A DNA stretch of 64,000 nucleotides from CAIWHR01 sp963809965 (GCA_963809965.1 CAWELU010000053.1:62001-126000), one strand, 5' to 3'. Shown: positions 19,560 through 30,253, numbered from the stretch's first letter. Notes: generated from the letters alone by a model not told the origin. Translations and numbers: made by a program.

Positions 19560-20631
19560 TCAGTTCGCGGCCTTCACGCGGTCGAGCACCTTGCCTTCGA
19601 TGTCCTCGATGCCGGGCGGCACCGCCGGATACCACTTGACGTTCTGCAGCGCCGCGTCCGGGAAGCTCTTCGCGAACTGCGCCTTGAGCTTCGGCGTCCA
19701 TCAGCTGGTCGGCGCCTTTCGACGCGGTGAAGTTGCCGGCCGACGCTGCCACCTTCGCCGCGATCTCGGGCCGCATGTTGAAGTTGATCCACGCGTACGC
19801 CGCGGCGTCGTTGCGGCCCTTCGCCGGCAGCGCGAAGGTGTCGATCCAGCCGAGCGCGCCGGACTTCGGCGCGATGTACTGGATGTCGGGATTCTCGCTG
19901 TTCAGCTTCCAGCCGCCGGTGTCCCACATCATCGCGCCGACGATCTCGCCGGTGCGCGCGCCGTTGAGCAGCTGGTCCTTGTTGTCCCAGAAGAACTTGA
20001 TGTTGCCCTTGCACGCGGCGAGCGTCTTGCCGACGTCGTCCATCAGCGCCGCGTAGGCCTTCGGGTCCTTGTACAGCGCGAACGGGTCCTTGCCGCTCGC
20101 GAAGGCGAACGCGAGCAGCGTCGGCCGCTTCAGGCGCACGCTGCGTCTTGCCCTTGTACTTCGGCGTTGCACAGGTCCGGGTAGTCGGTCATCTTCGCGA
20201 GCTTGGTGTTGACGACGAGCCCGTCGGTGCCCCAGATGTGCGGCAGCCCGTACACCTTGCCTTCGAGCGTCGTGTTCTTCTTCGTCGCATCGAGCATCGA
20301 CGGGATGAAGAGCTCGGTCTTGATCTTGCGTCATGTCCATCGGCTTGTAGATGCCGAATTCCTGCTGCGGGCCGACGATGCGGTCCTGCGACGGCTGCGC
20401 CAGGTCGAAGCCGGCGCCGCCGGTCGCGCGCAGCTTGGAGATCATCTCCTCGTTGTTCGAGAGCGTGACCTCGACGTCGATCCCGGTTTCCTTCTTGAAC
20501 TGCGCGAGGACGTCCGCCGGCACGTAGTCGGCCCAGGTGATGAGACGCAGCTTGTTGTCCTGCGCGAGCGCGGAGGCGGCAAGGCCGAAAGCGGCGAGAC
20601 CGGCGATGAGTGCGATGCGAAACGGCTTCAT
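19560..20631 (-). CDS. Polyamine-type periplasmic binding protein (frame-interrupted)
   Basis: This is a PotD/PotF-like solute-binding protein. From ATG 20631, preceded by GGAGATTC, there is a cleavable signal peptide (MKPFRIALIAGLAAFGLAASALAQ) and then the family start LRLITWADYVPADVLAQF. Frame changes occur near 20328, 20145 and 19690. Later blocks such as YAYAWINFNMRPEIAAKVA-like sequence and the C-terminal VKWYPAVPPGIEDIEGKV fit the family. It is the first gene of the minus-strand transporter operon. Substrate specificity cannot be read from the sequence. Confidence 0.87.
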
Positions 20632-20837
20632 GGGAATCTCCAGAGTGCGGACGTGGTTTCCGGTTCGGCTCATGCGGAACCGAAGGCGGCAAGCTTACCG
20701 CAAGATCGCGACGGCGGTTTGACGCGCCACACCGGCCCGTGGACCGGGCCGGTGGATCGCTCTCATCCCGTCGATTCGAGTTGCGGCGCGCTCAGTGCAG
20801 CCGCTGCCGCGACTTGCGCGCGGCATCGGGCAGCGAT

Positions 20838-21493
20838 TCACGCCTGCGCACCTGCGCCGCGCCCCGGTTTCGCCTCGCGTCGCGCCTGCCAGAAACGGTA
20901 GATCAGCACTGCTGCGACGGGCAGCTCGTCGACCAGTTCGGCGCGCTTCTCGTCGCTGTCGATCCATTCGGCGAACTCGTCGTCACGGTCGCCGAAGGCA
21001 AGCGCCTCGACCGGGAAGATCCAGTCGCGCGCGTCGAGCGCATCGTAGAGCGGTTGCCAGTCTTCGTCGCGCAGCTTGACGCCCGCCCATGTAGCCCTCG
21101 CACCAGGCGTTGCCCTCGGGCGGCGTGCGCTCGCTCGCGCGCGCCTTCGCCTTCTCGTCGGGCAGGTAGAGCAGCGGCTTGAAGCGCGTCGGCGACTCCG
21201 CGAGCGTGCGCTGGATGCCGACCAGATGCCGCAGCACGAGACCCATGATCCGCTGCGCCTGTTCGTTGTTGACGAATGCGGGCGCGGTGCTCTTGCCACC
21301 CTCGCTCCACACCTGCGGCAGCCATTCGGACGGCTGGATGGCGTCCGGCCCCGAGACGATTGCCGTCAGATAGCCGTCGAGCATTTCGAGATCCATGCAG
21401 TCCTGCGGCACCGCGTCCGACGCGAGGAAGGACTCCGAGCTCGTCCAGTTCGGCGTCGGTCAGGGGTTCGTCGACGGTGCGGGGGTTCGTCAT
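20838..21493 (-). CDS. YecA/UPF0149 family protein (frame-interrupted)
   Basis: The protein starts MTNPRTVDEPLTDAELDELG at 21493. After a frame change near 21425 it shows the UPF0149 hallmark CMDLEMLDGYLTAIVSGP and WLPQVW. A second frame change near 21085 leads to a C-terminus containing FPVEALAFGDRDDEFAEWI. The family is widespread in proteobacteria and has a small all-helical domain. Its biochemical function is not established. A YecA-type SEC-C zinc motif is not present at the C-terminus. Confidence 0.8.
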
Positions 21494-21741
21494 GGCGGAC
21501 TTTCGGGGAGAAACGTGCGTCGGAACCTGTAATGATCCCCCGCGCCGCGATTCGGCGCAACCGACGTCTTCGCCCGATACGCCCGGCGGACAAGGTCGTT
21601 CGCGCGCCAGCCGCGGTGTCGCCCGGGAACGAGCGCGACAAGGGAATCCTGCCGAGGCCAGACCGCGAATGAGCACCGCGAACGACTGTGCTACGCTAGC
21701 GGCCGCCTGATACGACCCCTGTTTCACTCCGCGCTGCGCCG

Positions 21742-22434
21742 ATGCCGCCGCCGAAAATCAAGACCCAGGCGTTCCTCGCCAACCTGCCGCTGTTCAAGGA
21801 ACTCGCGCCGGCCGAGATCGATCGGATCGCGGCCGGCACCACCGAGCTGCATGTGCCGCGCGGCGAGATCCTGTTCAACAAGGGCGATGCGTGCGTCGGT
21901 TTTCACCTCGTCATCTACGGGCAGGTGAAGCTGTCGTTCGTCACGCCGCAGGGGAGCGAGAAGGTGCTCGAGATCGTCGGCCCGGGATACTCGTTCGGCG
22001 AAGCGCTGATGTTCATGGAAAAGCCATACGTCGTGATGGCGCAGACGCTCGCGGATTCGCTGCTGCTGCACGTGTCGAAGCAGGCGGTGTTCGACGGTCT
22101 CGAGCACGACCCGGGCTTCGCCAAGCGGATGCTGGCTGGCCTGTCGCGCCGGCTGCACGGCCTCATCACCGACGTCGAAAGCTATTCGCTGCAATCGGGG
22201 ACGCAGCGCGTCATCGGCTACCTGCTGCGCCACGACGTCGATCAGGCGAGCACGGCCGGCGCTTATACCGTGACGCTGCCCACGTCGAAGGCGATCGTCG
22301 CGTCGCGCCTCAACCTGACGCCCGAGCACTTCTCACGCATCCTGCACGACCTGACCGAGGCCCGGCTCATCGAGGTCGATGGGCGCGACGTCAAGATCGC
22401 CGATGCGACGCGGCTGCGCAATCACACCGGTTGA
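21742..22434 (+). CDS. dnr: CRP/FNR-family regulator, DNR type
   Basis: This 230-residue transcription factor has an N-terminal cyclic-nucleotide-like sensor domain (about residues 15-125), a dimerisation helix and a C-terminal winged helix. It has a single cysteine (in GDACVG) and lacks the N-terminal cysteine cluster of FNR. It therefore cannot bind an FNR-type [4Fe-4S] cluster and fits the DNR/NarR group, which sense NO through heme. The recognition helix LNLTPEHFSRIL keeps the E-xx-SR pattern that reads TTGAT half-sites. It sits directly before the nar cluster, and matching palindromes occur at several promoters here. Confidence 0.85.
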   Translation: MPPPKIKTQAFLANLPLFKELAPAEIDRIAAGTTELHVPRGEILFNKGDACVGFHLVIYGQVKLSFVTPQGSEKVLEIVGPGYSFGEALMFMEKPYVVMAQTLADSLLLHVSKQAVFDGLEHDPGFAKRMLAGLSRRLHGLITDVESYSLQSGTQRVIGYLLRHDVDQASTAGAYTVTLPTSKAIVASRLNLTPEHFSRILHDLTEARLIEVDGRDVKIADATRLRNHTG

Positions 22435-22624
22435 ACTGACCTCCGGTTCGGTCTCCCCAAGGTCGGCACCGGCCACATCGGCACCCCTCGCAGGAAAAGC
22501 GCGCTCGATGCCGCGCTTGTGATGCCGTCTCGTCTTCTTTGCCTGCCGCGTGCCGACCGTTGTCGCGCATCACGCGAGCGCTGGTGGCGCGCTGGGCCGC
22601 GTCCAGTCGGCCTGGTCCCCAACC

Positions 22625-22638
22625 TTGATCTTTGTCAA
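22625..22638. promoter_or_regulatory. FNR/DNR-like palindrome upstream of the nar cluster
   Basis: TTGATCTTTGTCAA matches TTGAT-N4-ATCAA at 9 of 10 half-site positions. It lies 26 bases before a possible small gene at 22664 and about 480 bases before narK. The region 22435-23114 otherwise holds only that small gene and a REP-like element at about 23020-23060. DNR or FNR binding is inferred. Confidence 0.6.
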
Positions 22639-22663
22639 TGCCGGACACCGGTTAGATCGCCAA

Positions 22664-22981
22664 CATGAGCCATCCGCGACACTGAAACGTTCGAGGGCAA
22701 GGTCGCGCCGGCCGGCCCGCCGTTCCTGCTGCCGGCGCTGCTGTCGACCACGCTGACTGCGTGGGTTTCCTGGCAAGTCGATGGCGGTGCGGCGGCCGTC
22801 GACGAAGCCGGCCGTATGAGCATGCAGGTGTACCGGATATCGATGTCCGCCGGCACCGGCGAGGATTTCGCGCTGCCACAACCAGTCGCCGACTTCGAGC
22901 GCAGCGTCGGGTTGCAGCGGCACGGCGACCTCGAGCATCCGCTGTTCGTGCCACGGGACGACGTGGTGCGCGCGGCTCGCT
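22664..22981 (+). CDS. Hypothetical small protein upstream of narK (frame-interrupted)
   Basis: From ATG 22664 the reading MSH is followed by a stop unless one C is removed near 22673. After that the frame reads RDTETFEGKVAPAGPP, LLPALLSTTLTAWVSWQVDG and VADFERSVGLQRHGDLEHP to about 22980, with strongly G/C-biased third positions typical of coding DNA here. I do not recognise the family. The 3' end is uncertain because the frame runs into repeat-like DNA. An FNR-type box lies immediately upstream. A non-coding leader for narK is the alternative. Confidence 0.42.
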
Positions 22982-23019
22982 GTGGTCGAAGCGGACGGGA
23001 ACGGAATTCGCAGCCAATG

Positions 23020-23060
23020 GACGACGCCGGGTTCCCGCTCTCGCAGGAGCAAGGACACGC
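23020..23060 (+). repeat. Possible REP-like element before narK
   Basis: The stretch around GGGTTCCCGCTCTCGCAGGAGC resembles the short imperfect palindromes that many proteobacteria carry between genes (GGGTTCCCGCTTTCGCGGGA type). Only one copy is visible in this window, so the assignment rests on general resemblance. It ends about 55 bases before the narK start. Confidence 0.3.
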
Positions 23061-23114
23061 AAGATCTGGGGGCCACGCATTTTCGTGGCGCACCGTAACC
23101 AGCCAAGGAAAGCC

Positions 23115-24775
23115 ATGAATGCTTCCCCCAATGCCGCCACCGCCGTTGCCGCGCCCAGGCCGACGAGCCGCGCGGACATCGCCGACTGGCGTCCCGAGGA
23201 CAACGAGTTCTGGGAGCGCACCGGCAAGAAGGTCGCCTACCGCAACCTCGCGATCTCGGTGCCGGCGCTCCTGTGTGGTTTTGCCGTCTGGGGCATGTGG
23301 GGAATCATCACGGTCCAGATGCTCAACCTGGGCTTCCCCTTCACCCAGGCGGAACTCTTCACTCTGACCGCGATTGCGGGCCTCGCCGGCGCGACGATGC
23401 GCATTCCTGCGTCGTTCCTGATCCGCCTGGCGGGCGGGCGCAACACAATCTTCCTCACCACCGCGATGCTGCTGGCACCGGCGATCGGCACCGGCATCGT
23501 GCTGCAGCACAAGGACTGGCCGCTATGGACGTTCCAGCTGATGGCACTGTGGTCCGGCGTGGGCGGCGGCAACTTCGCGAGCTCCATGTCGAACATCAAC
23601 CCGTTCTTTCCCAAGCGGCTGCAGGGCCTGGCGCTCGGCATCAACGCCGGCGTCGGCAATTTCGGCGTGACCGCGATGCAGATCGTCATCCCGCTGATGA
23701 TGACAATGGGCATTTTTGGAGCCTTGGGCGGCGAGCCGATGACGCTGATCAAGGATAGCGGGTGGATCTTTGGCAAGATCCCTGCCGGCACACCCACGTT
23801 CATCCAGAACGCCGGCTTCGCGTGGCTGCTGTCGCTGGTGCCGCTGTCGATCCTCTGCTGGTTCGGCATGAACAACCTTCTGACGGTCTCGCCCGAGATC
23901 GGCGGGACGATCCGCGCCTTCCTCAAGATCACCTGGCTCTACACGCTCTCGTTCGTGCCGGCGGGCGTGGGCCTCTACCTGTACCTGCCGCCGCCGTCCG
24001 GGGTCGGCATCCTCAACATGTGGGTCGCCATCCTGTTCATCATCGTAACGATGCTGCTAGTTATGAAGCTGGCGGCCTTCGGCGCGATGAAGGAGGGCGT
24101 GGCGAAGCAGTTCGCGATCTTCCGGGACAAGCACACGTGGTCGATGACGCTGCTCTACATCGTGACCTTCGGCTCGTTCATCGGCTTCTCGATGGCGCTG
24201 CCACTGTCCATTACCGTGATCTTCGGCGTCATCCACGCGCCCGATGCCGCGGGCGTTCTGCAACACACGCTGAAGAACCCGAACGCGCCATCGGCGCTCA
24301 CCTACGCGTGGATGGGGCCGTTCGTGGGCGCGCTGTTCCGCCCGATCGGCGGCTGGATCTCGGACAAAGTCGGCGGCTCGATCGTCACGCAGGTGATTTC
24401 CGCGGTGATGATCGTCGCGTCGGTCGCCGTCGGTTACGTAATGCAACTCGCCTACAACTCGGCCACGCCCGAGCAGTACTTCACGGTGTTCATGCTGTTG
24501 TTCCTCCTGCTGTTCACGGCGACCGGCATCGGCAACGGCTCGACGTTCCGGACCATCGGCGTGATCTTCGACCGCACGCAGGCCGGCCCGGTGCTCGGCT
24601 GGACGTCGGCGGTAGCCGCGTATGGCGCGTTCGTCGCACCCGTGGTGATCGGCAACCAGATCAAGGCCGGCACGCCGAGTACGCGATGTACGGTTTCGCG
24701 GTGTTCTACGCGCTGTGCCTGATCCTCAACTGGTGGTTCTACCTGCGCACGAACGCGTACGTGAAGAACCCGTGA
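23115..24775 (+). CDS. narK: Nitrate/nitrite transporter of the NarK family (frame-interrupted)
   Basis: This is a major facilitator protein with about twelve helices, probably a nitrate/nitrite exchanger (NarK2-like). The start at 23115 follows AAGGAAAG. Nitrate signature blocks are visible: GGGNFASSMSNINPFFPKR in the first half and FTATGIGNGSTFRTIGVIF in the second, both glycine-rich motifs of the NNP family. One frame change near 24680 (a missing base at a G/C dimer) precedes the C-terminal helix and NAYVKNP. narG follows 46 bases later. Confidence 0.92.
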
Positions 24776-24821
24776 CCTCCTCGTTCCCCAACCTTCGACG
24801 CAGCCGCTGCGGAGATCCAAG

Positions 24822-27800
24822 ATGAGCCATTTTCTCGACCGACTCAGTTACTTCTCGAACCCGAAGGAGCCGTTCTCCGGCGACCACGGGGTGACCACCG
24901 GGGAAGACCGCACGTGGGAGGACGCTTACCGCAACCGCTGGGCGCACGACAAGATCGTGCGCTCGACGCACGGCGTCAACTGCACGGGCTCGTGCTCGTG
25001 GAAGATCTACGTCAAGGGCGGCATCGTCACGTGGGAGACGCAGCAGACCGACTATCCGCGCACGCGCTGGGACATGCCCAACCACGAGCCGCGCGGCTGC
25101 GCGCGGGGTGCTTCCTACAGCTGGTATCTGTACAGCGCGAATCGCGTCAAGTACCCGATGGTGCGCGGGCGGCTGCTCAAGAGCTGGCGCGCGGCGCGCC
25201 TCGCGCACGATCCGGTGGCGGCCTGGACGTCGATCGTCGAGAACGACGCGGCGCGCCGTGACTACCAGAGCGTGCGCGGCCTCGGCGGTTTCGTCCGCTC
25301 GAGCTGGGACGAGGTCAACGAGATCATCGCTGCCGCCAACGTCTACACGATCAAGAAGTACGGCCCCGACCGCGTGGTCGGCTTCTCGCCGATCCCGGCG
25401 ATGTCGATGGTCAGCTACGCGGCCGGCAGCCGCTATCTGAGCCTCATCGGCGGCGTGTGCATGAGCTTCTACGACTGGTACTGCGACCTGCCGCCGTCGT
25501 CCCCGCAGATCTGGGGCGAGCAGACCGACGTGCCCGAGTCGGCCGACTGGTACAACTCCAATTTCATCATCGCCTGGGGCTCCAACGTGCCGCAGACGCG
25601 CACGCCCGACGCGCACTTCTTCACCGAGGTCCGCTACAAGGGGACGAAGACCGTCGCGGTGACGCCCGACTACTCCGAGGTCGCCAAGCTGGCCGACATC
25701 TGGATGCACCCCAAGCAGGGCACCGACGCCGCCGTGGCGATGGCGATGGGACACGTGATCCTGAAGGAGTTCTACTTCCCCGGCGACGGCAAGGAGCGCA
25801 GCGCGTACTTCGACGACTACGTCCGGCGCTACACGGACATGCCGATGCTGGTGATGCTGAAGGAGCACACGCTGCCGGGCGGCGAGACCGTGCTGGTGCC
25901 CGATCGCTACGTCCGCGCGTCGGATTTCAACGGCAAGCTCGGCCAGGCGAACAATCCGGAGTGGAAGACCGTCGCGTTCGACGAGACCGGCAGGGTGGTG
26001 CTGCCCAACGGCGCGATCGGCTTTCGCTGGGGCCCGGACGGGCGTGCCGACCAGGGCCAGTGGAACCTCGAGGCCAAGGAGGCGCACCACGGCCATGACG
26101 TGAAGCTGAAGCTGTCGGTGCTCGAAGGCGAGAACGCGAGCAAGGAAACCGCGAAGGTCGGCTTTCCGTACTTCGGCGGCATCGTGAGCGAGCATTTCCC
26201 GAACAGCGCGCTGACGGGCGGCAGCCCGGACGTGCTGGTGCGCACCGTGCCGGTGCAGCGCATCGCGCTCGGCGACGAAGGCGACAAGCGCGAGGCGCTG
26301 GTCGCCACGGTCTTCGATCTGCAGGTCGCGAACTACGGCGTGGCGCGCGGCCTGCCCGGCGAACTGGCGGCGACGAGCTTCGACGACGACACGCCGTACA
26401 CGCCGGCCTGGCAGGAGCGCGTCACCGGCACGCCGCGCGCGCAGGTGATCACGGTGGCGCGCCAGTTCGCCGAAAACGCGCACAGGACGCAAGGCCGCTC
26501 GATGGTGATCATCGGCGCGGCGATGAACCACTGGTACCACTGCGACATGAACTACCGCGGCATCATCAACATGCTGATGATGTGCGGCTGCATCGGCAAG
26601 AGCGGCGGCGGCTGGGCGCACTACGTGGGGCAGGAGAAGCTGCGGCCGCAGACCGGCTGGACGGCGCTGGCGTTCGCGCTCGACTGGATCCGCCCGCCGC
26701 GCCAGCAGAACAGCACGAGCTTCTTCTACGCGCACACCGACCAGTGGCGGTACGAGAAGCTGAAGATGGACGAGGTGATCTCGCCGCTCGCCGACGCCAA
26801 GGTCTACGGCGGCAGCATGATCGACTACAACGTGCGCGCCGAGCGCATGGGCTGGCTGCCCTCCGCGCCGCAGCTGCAGACCAATCCGCTGCAGGTCGTG
26901 CGCGACGCGCAGGCCGCGGGCGCCGATCCGAAGGAGTACACGGTCAAGGCGCTGAAGGACGGCACGCTGAAGATGAGCTGCGAGGACCCGGATCATCCGA
27001 ACAACTGGCCGCGCAACCTCTTCGTGTGGCGCTCGAACCTGCTGGGCTCGAGCGGCAAGGGTCACGAGTACTTCCTGAAGCATCTGCTCGGCACCAGCAA
27101 CGGCGTGCAAGGCAAGGACCTCGGACCGCAGGAAACGAAGCCGGAGGAGGTGGTCTGGCACGACAAGGCGCCCGAGGGCAAGCTCGACCTGCTCGTGACG
27201 CTGGACTTCCGGATGAGCACGACGTGCCTCTACTCGGACATCGTGCTGCCGACGGCGACCTGGTACGAGAAGAACGATCTCAACACCAGCGACATGCACC
27301 CGTTCATCCATCCGCTGTCGACCGCGGTCGATCCGGCGTGGCAATCGCGCAGCGACTGGGACATCTACAAGGGCTTCGCGAAGAAGTTCAGCGAGATCTG
27401 CGTAGGCCACCTCGGCGTGGAACGCGAGATCGTGCTGACGCCGCTCATGCACGACAGCCCGGCCGAGCTCGCGCAGCCGTTGGACGTGAAGGAGTGGAAG
27501 CGCGGCGAGGTCGACCTCATTCCGGGCAAGACGGCGCCGCAGATCGCGGTGGTCGAGCGCGACTATCCGAATGTCCACAAGCGTTTCACCGCGCTCGGGC
27601 CATTGATGAACAAGGTCGGCAACGCCGGCAAGGGCATCGCCTGGAACACGCAGACCGAAGTGAAGCAGTTGGGCGAGCTGAACGGCGTCGTCAACGCGGA
27701 AGGCGCGACCCGCGGCATGCCGCGCATCGAGACCGATATCGACGCCTGCGAGGTGATCCTGCAGCTCGCGCCGGAGACCAATGGCCACGTCGCGGTCAAG

Positions 27801-28652
27801 GCGTGGGAAGCGCTGTCCAAGCAGACGGGACGCGAGCACGCGCACCTCGCGCGGTACCGCGAGGACGAGAAGATCCGCTTCCGCGACATTCAGGCGCAGC
27901 CGCGCAAGATCATCAGCTCGCCCACGTGGAGCGGCATCGAGAGCGAGAGCGTCTCGTACAACGCCGGCTACACCAACGTGCACGAGCTGATCCCGTGGCG
28001 CACGCTCACCGGACGCCAGCAGTTCTACATGGACCACCCGTGGATGCGCGCCTTCGGCGAGGGCTTTTCGAGCTACCGCCCGCCGGTGGACCTGAAGACG
28101 ACCGCCGGCATCCACAACCTGAAGAGCAACGGCAATCCCGAGATCCTGCTCAACTTCATCACGCCGCACCAGAAGTGGGGAATCCACTCCACCTACACCG
28201 ACAACCTGATCATGCTCACGTTGAGCCGCGGCGGCCCGTGCATCTGGCTCTCCGAGGACGATGCGAAGCGCGCAGGCATCGTCGACAACGACTGGGTCGA
28301 GCTCTTCAACATCAACGGCGCGATCGCGGCACGTGCCGTCGTCAGCCAGCGCGTCAGACCCGGCATGGTGATGATGTACCACGCGCAGGAAAAGATCGTG
28401 AACACCCCGGGGTCGGAGATCACCGGCGTGCGCGGCGGCATCCACAACTCGGTGACGCGCATCGTGCTGAAGCCGACGCACATGATCGGCGGCTACGCGC
28501 AGTTCAGCTACGGCTTCAATTACTACGGGACGATCGGCACCAACCGCGACGAGTTCGTCGTCGTGCGCAAGATGGCCAAGGTCGACTGGCTGGACACCCC
28601 GGTGGGCCAGGAGCTCATCCGTCCCACGCAGGCGCATGGAGAAAGTGTATGA
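24822..28652 (+). CDS. narG: Respiratory nitrate reductase alpha subunit
   Basis: NarG is the membrane-bound, cytoplasm-facing molybdenum subunit that reduces nitrate to nitrite. It is intact at 1276 residues, the normal size. The N-terminal FS0 [4Fe-4S] ligands are H50, C54, C58 and C93. Mo-bis-MGD-binding blocks follow, including WGSNVPQTRTPDAHFFTEVR. There is no twin-arginine signal, as expected for NarG. The ATG follows GGAGATCCAAG. It is the largest uninterrupted gene in the window. Confidence 0.98.
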   Translation: MSHFLDRLSYFSNPKEPFSGDHGVTTGEDRTWEDAYRNRWAHDKIVRSTHGVNCTGSCSWKIYVKGGIVTWETQQTDYPRTRWDMPNHEPRGCARGASYSWYLYSANRVKYPMVRGRLLKSWRAARLAHDPVAAWTSIVENDAARRDYQSVRGLGGFVRSSWDEVNEIIAAANVYTIKKYGPDRVVGFSPIPAMSMVSYAAGSRYLSLIGGVCMSFYDWYCDLPPSSPQIWGEQTDVPESADWYNSNFIIAWGSNVPQTRTPDAHFFTEVRYKGTKTVAVTPDYSEVAKLADIWMHPKQGTDAAVAMAMGHVILKEFYFPGDGKERSAYFDDYVRRYTDMPMLVMLKEHTLPGGETVLVPDRYVRASDFNGKLGQANNPEWKTVAFDETGRVVLPNGAIGFRWGPDGRADQGQWNLEAKEAHHGHDVKLKLSVLEGENASKETAKVGFPYFGGIVSEHFPNSALTGGSPDVLVRTVPVQRIALGDEGDKREALVATVFDLQVANYGVARGLPGELAATSFDDDTPYTPAWQERVTGTPRAQVITVARQFAENAHRTQGRSMVIIGAAMNHWYHCDMNYRGIINMLMMCGCIGKSGGGWAHYVGQEKLRPQTGWTALAFALDWIRPPRQQNSTSFFYAHTDQWRYEKLKMDEVISPLADAKVYGGSMIDYNVRAERMGWLPSAPQLQTNPLQVVRDAQAAGADPKEYTVKALKDGTLKMSCEDPDHPNNWPRNLFVWRSNLLGSSGKGHEYFLKHLLGTSNGVQGKDLGPQETKPEEVVWHDKAPEGKLDLLVTLDFRMSTTCLYSDIVLPTATWYEKNDLNTSDMHPFIHPLSTAVDPAWQSRSDWDIYKGFAKKFSEICVGHLGVEREIVLTPLMHDSPAELAQPLDVKEWKRGEVDLIPGKTAPQIAVVERDYPNVHKRFTALGPLMNKVGNAGKGIAWNTQTEVKQLGELNGVVNAEGATRGMPRIETDIDACEVILQLAPETNGHVAVKAWEALSKQTGREHAHLARYREDEKIRFRDIQAQPRKIISSPTWSGIESESVSYNAGYTNVHELIPWRTLTGRQQFYMDHPWMRAFGEGFSSYRPPVDLKTTAGIHNLKSNGNPEILLNFITPHQKWGIHSTYTDNLIMLTLSRGGPCIWLSEDDAKRAGIVDNDWVELFNINGAIAARAVVSQRVRPGMVMMYHAQEKIVNTPGSEITGVRGGIHNSVTRIVLKPTHMIGGYAQFSYGFNYYGTIGTNRDEFVVVRKMAKVDWLDTPVGQELIRPTQAHGESV

Positions 28653-28656
28653 ACGA

Positions 28657-28724
28657 CCCCCACGCTCACATTCGTTCGCTGCCCCCGAGGGGGCGCACGC
28701 CTCCCTTGAGGCGGCTCGGCGGGA
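28657..28724 (+). repeat. Burkholderiales-type GC-rich intergenic repeat, copy 2
   Basis: This fills the gap between narG and narH. It carries CCCCCACGCTC, the hairpin core GCCCCCGAGGGGGC at 28681-28694, and a CTTGAGGCGGCTCGGCGGG tail. It is the reverse-orientation counterpart of 12258-12331. The narH Shine-Dalgarno (GGGAGG, 28721-28726) lies at the very edge of the element, so the repeat may supply the ribosome binding site. Confidence 0.75.
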
Positions 28725-28730
28725 GGCGAC

Positions 28731-30253
28731 ATGAAGTTCGCGCGCAGATCGGCAAGGTGCTGAACCTCGACAAGTGCATCGGCTGCCACACCTGTTCGGT
28801 CACCTGCAAGAACGTCTGGACCAGCCGGCCCGGCATGGAATACGCCTGGTTCAACAACGTCGAGACCAAGCCCGGCATCGGCTATCCCAAGGAATGGGAG
28901 AACCAGGACAAGTGGAACGGCGGCTGGGTACGCAAGGCCGACGGCAGCATCGAGCCCCGGCAGGGCGCGAAGTGGAAGCTGCTGATGCGCATCTTCGCCA
29001 ACCCGAATCTGCCGGAGATCGACGACTACTACGAGCCGTTCACGTTCGACTACGACCACCTGCAGTCGGCACCGGAAATGAAAGCCGCGCCTACCGCGCG
29101 GCCGCGCAGCCTGATCACCGGCATGCAGATGGACAAGATCGTCTGGGGCCCGAACTGGGAGGAGATTCTGGGCGGCGAGTTCGCCAGGCGGTCGAAGGAC
29201 CGGAACTTCGACGACATCCAGAAGGACATCTACGGGGAGTTCGAGAACACGTTCATGATGTACCTGCCGCGGCTGTGCGAGCACTGCCTCAATCCGTCGT
29301 GCGTCGCGAGCTGCCCGTCGGGCTCGATCTACAAGCGCGAGGAAGACGGCATCGTGCTGATCGACCAGGACAAGTGCCGCGGCTGGCGCATGTGCGTGAG
29401 CGGCTGCCCGTACAAGAAGATCTACTACAACTGGAAGAGCGGGAAGGCCGAGAAGTGCATCTTCTGCTATCCGCGCATCGAGGCCGGGCAGCCCACCGTG
29501 TGCTCGGAGACCTGCGTGGGCCGCATTCGCTACCTCGGCGTGCTGCTGTACGACGCTGACCGCATCGCCGAAGCGGCGAGCGTGGAGCGGGACCGCGACC
29601 TGTACGGCGCGCAGTTGTCGATCTTCCTCGATCCCAACGATCCCAAGGTCATCGAGCAGGCACGCGCCGACGGCATTCCCGACAACTGGCTCGAGGCGGC
29701 GCGCAAGAGCCCCGTCTACAAGATGGCGGTGGACTGGAAGGTGGCGTTGCCGCTGCATCCGGAGTACCGGACGCTGCCGATGGTCTGGTACGTGCCGCCG
29801 CTGTCGCCGATCACCGCCGCCGCCAACGCGGGGCAGGTCGGCACCAACGGCGAGATTCCGGACGTCACCCAGCTGCGCATCCCGGTCAAGTACCTGGCCA
29901 ACCTGCTGACCGCCGGCGACACGGTGCCCGTCGTGCGCGCGCTCGAGCGGATGCTCGCGATGCGCGCGTACCAGCGCGCGAAGCACGTGGACGGCGAAGC
30001 CAACCTGGCCGCGCTGAAGCAGGTCGACCTTACGCCGGCCGAAGTCGAGGACATGTACAAGGTGATGGCTATCGCCGACTACGAGGACCGCTTCGTCATC
30101 CCGTCCACGCATCGCGAATACGCGGAAAACGCGTTCAACGTGCGCGGCGGCTGCGGCTTCTCGTTCGGCAACGGCTGCTCCGAGGGCATCAGCGAGACGA
30201 GCCTCTTCGGCAGCGAGAAGAAACGCACGATCCCGATCAAGGCGAAGGTATGA
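28731..30253 (+). CDS. narH: Respiratory nitrate reductase beta subunit (frame break at start)
   Basis: NarH carries four iron-sulfur clusters between NarI and NarG. The expected start MKVRAQIGKVLNLDKCIGCH is broken by one missing base at 28733-28736 (atgaag instead of atgaaag). The rest is open to 30253. Cluster ligands: CIGCHTCSVTC, CEHCLNPSCVASCP, CRGWRMCVSGCP (the tryptophan marks the 3Fe-4S site) and CIFCYPRIEAGQPTVCSETC. The 3' end overlaps the narJ ATG. Confidence 0.96.

Noticed and set aside
17000..20600. Transporter operon as a decayed pseudogene cluster
   Set aside because: Frame breaks are single-base, all motifs are intact, and equally damaged essential genes nearby indicate sequencing error.
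22570..23106. Minus-strand open frames upstream of narK
   Set aside because: The plus-strand frame has the better codon bias. The minus frames show no family resemblance.
24726..28637. Open reading frame of about 1300 codons antisense to narG
   Set aside because: It is the exact shadow of narG in a GC-rich genome. It has extreme Arg/His/Asp composition and no domain resemblance.
26582..28640. Long plus-strand frame overlapping narG ahead of narH
   Set aside because: Only the part after about 28736 is real (narH). The upstream extension is an off-frame reading of narG.
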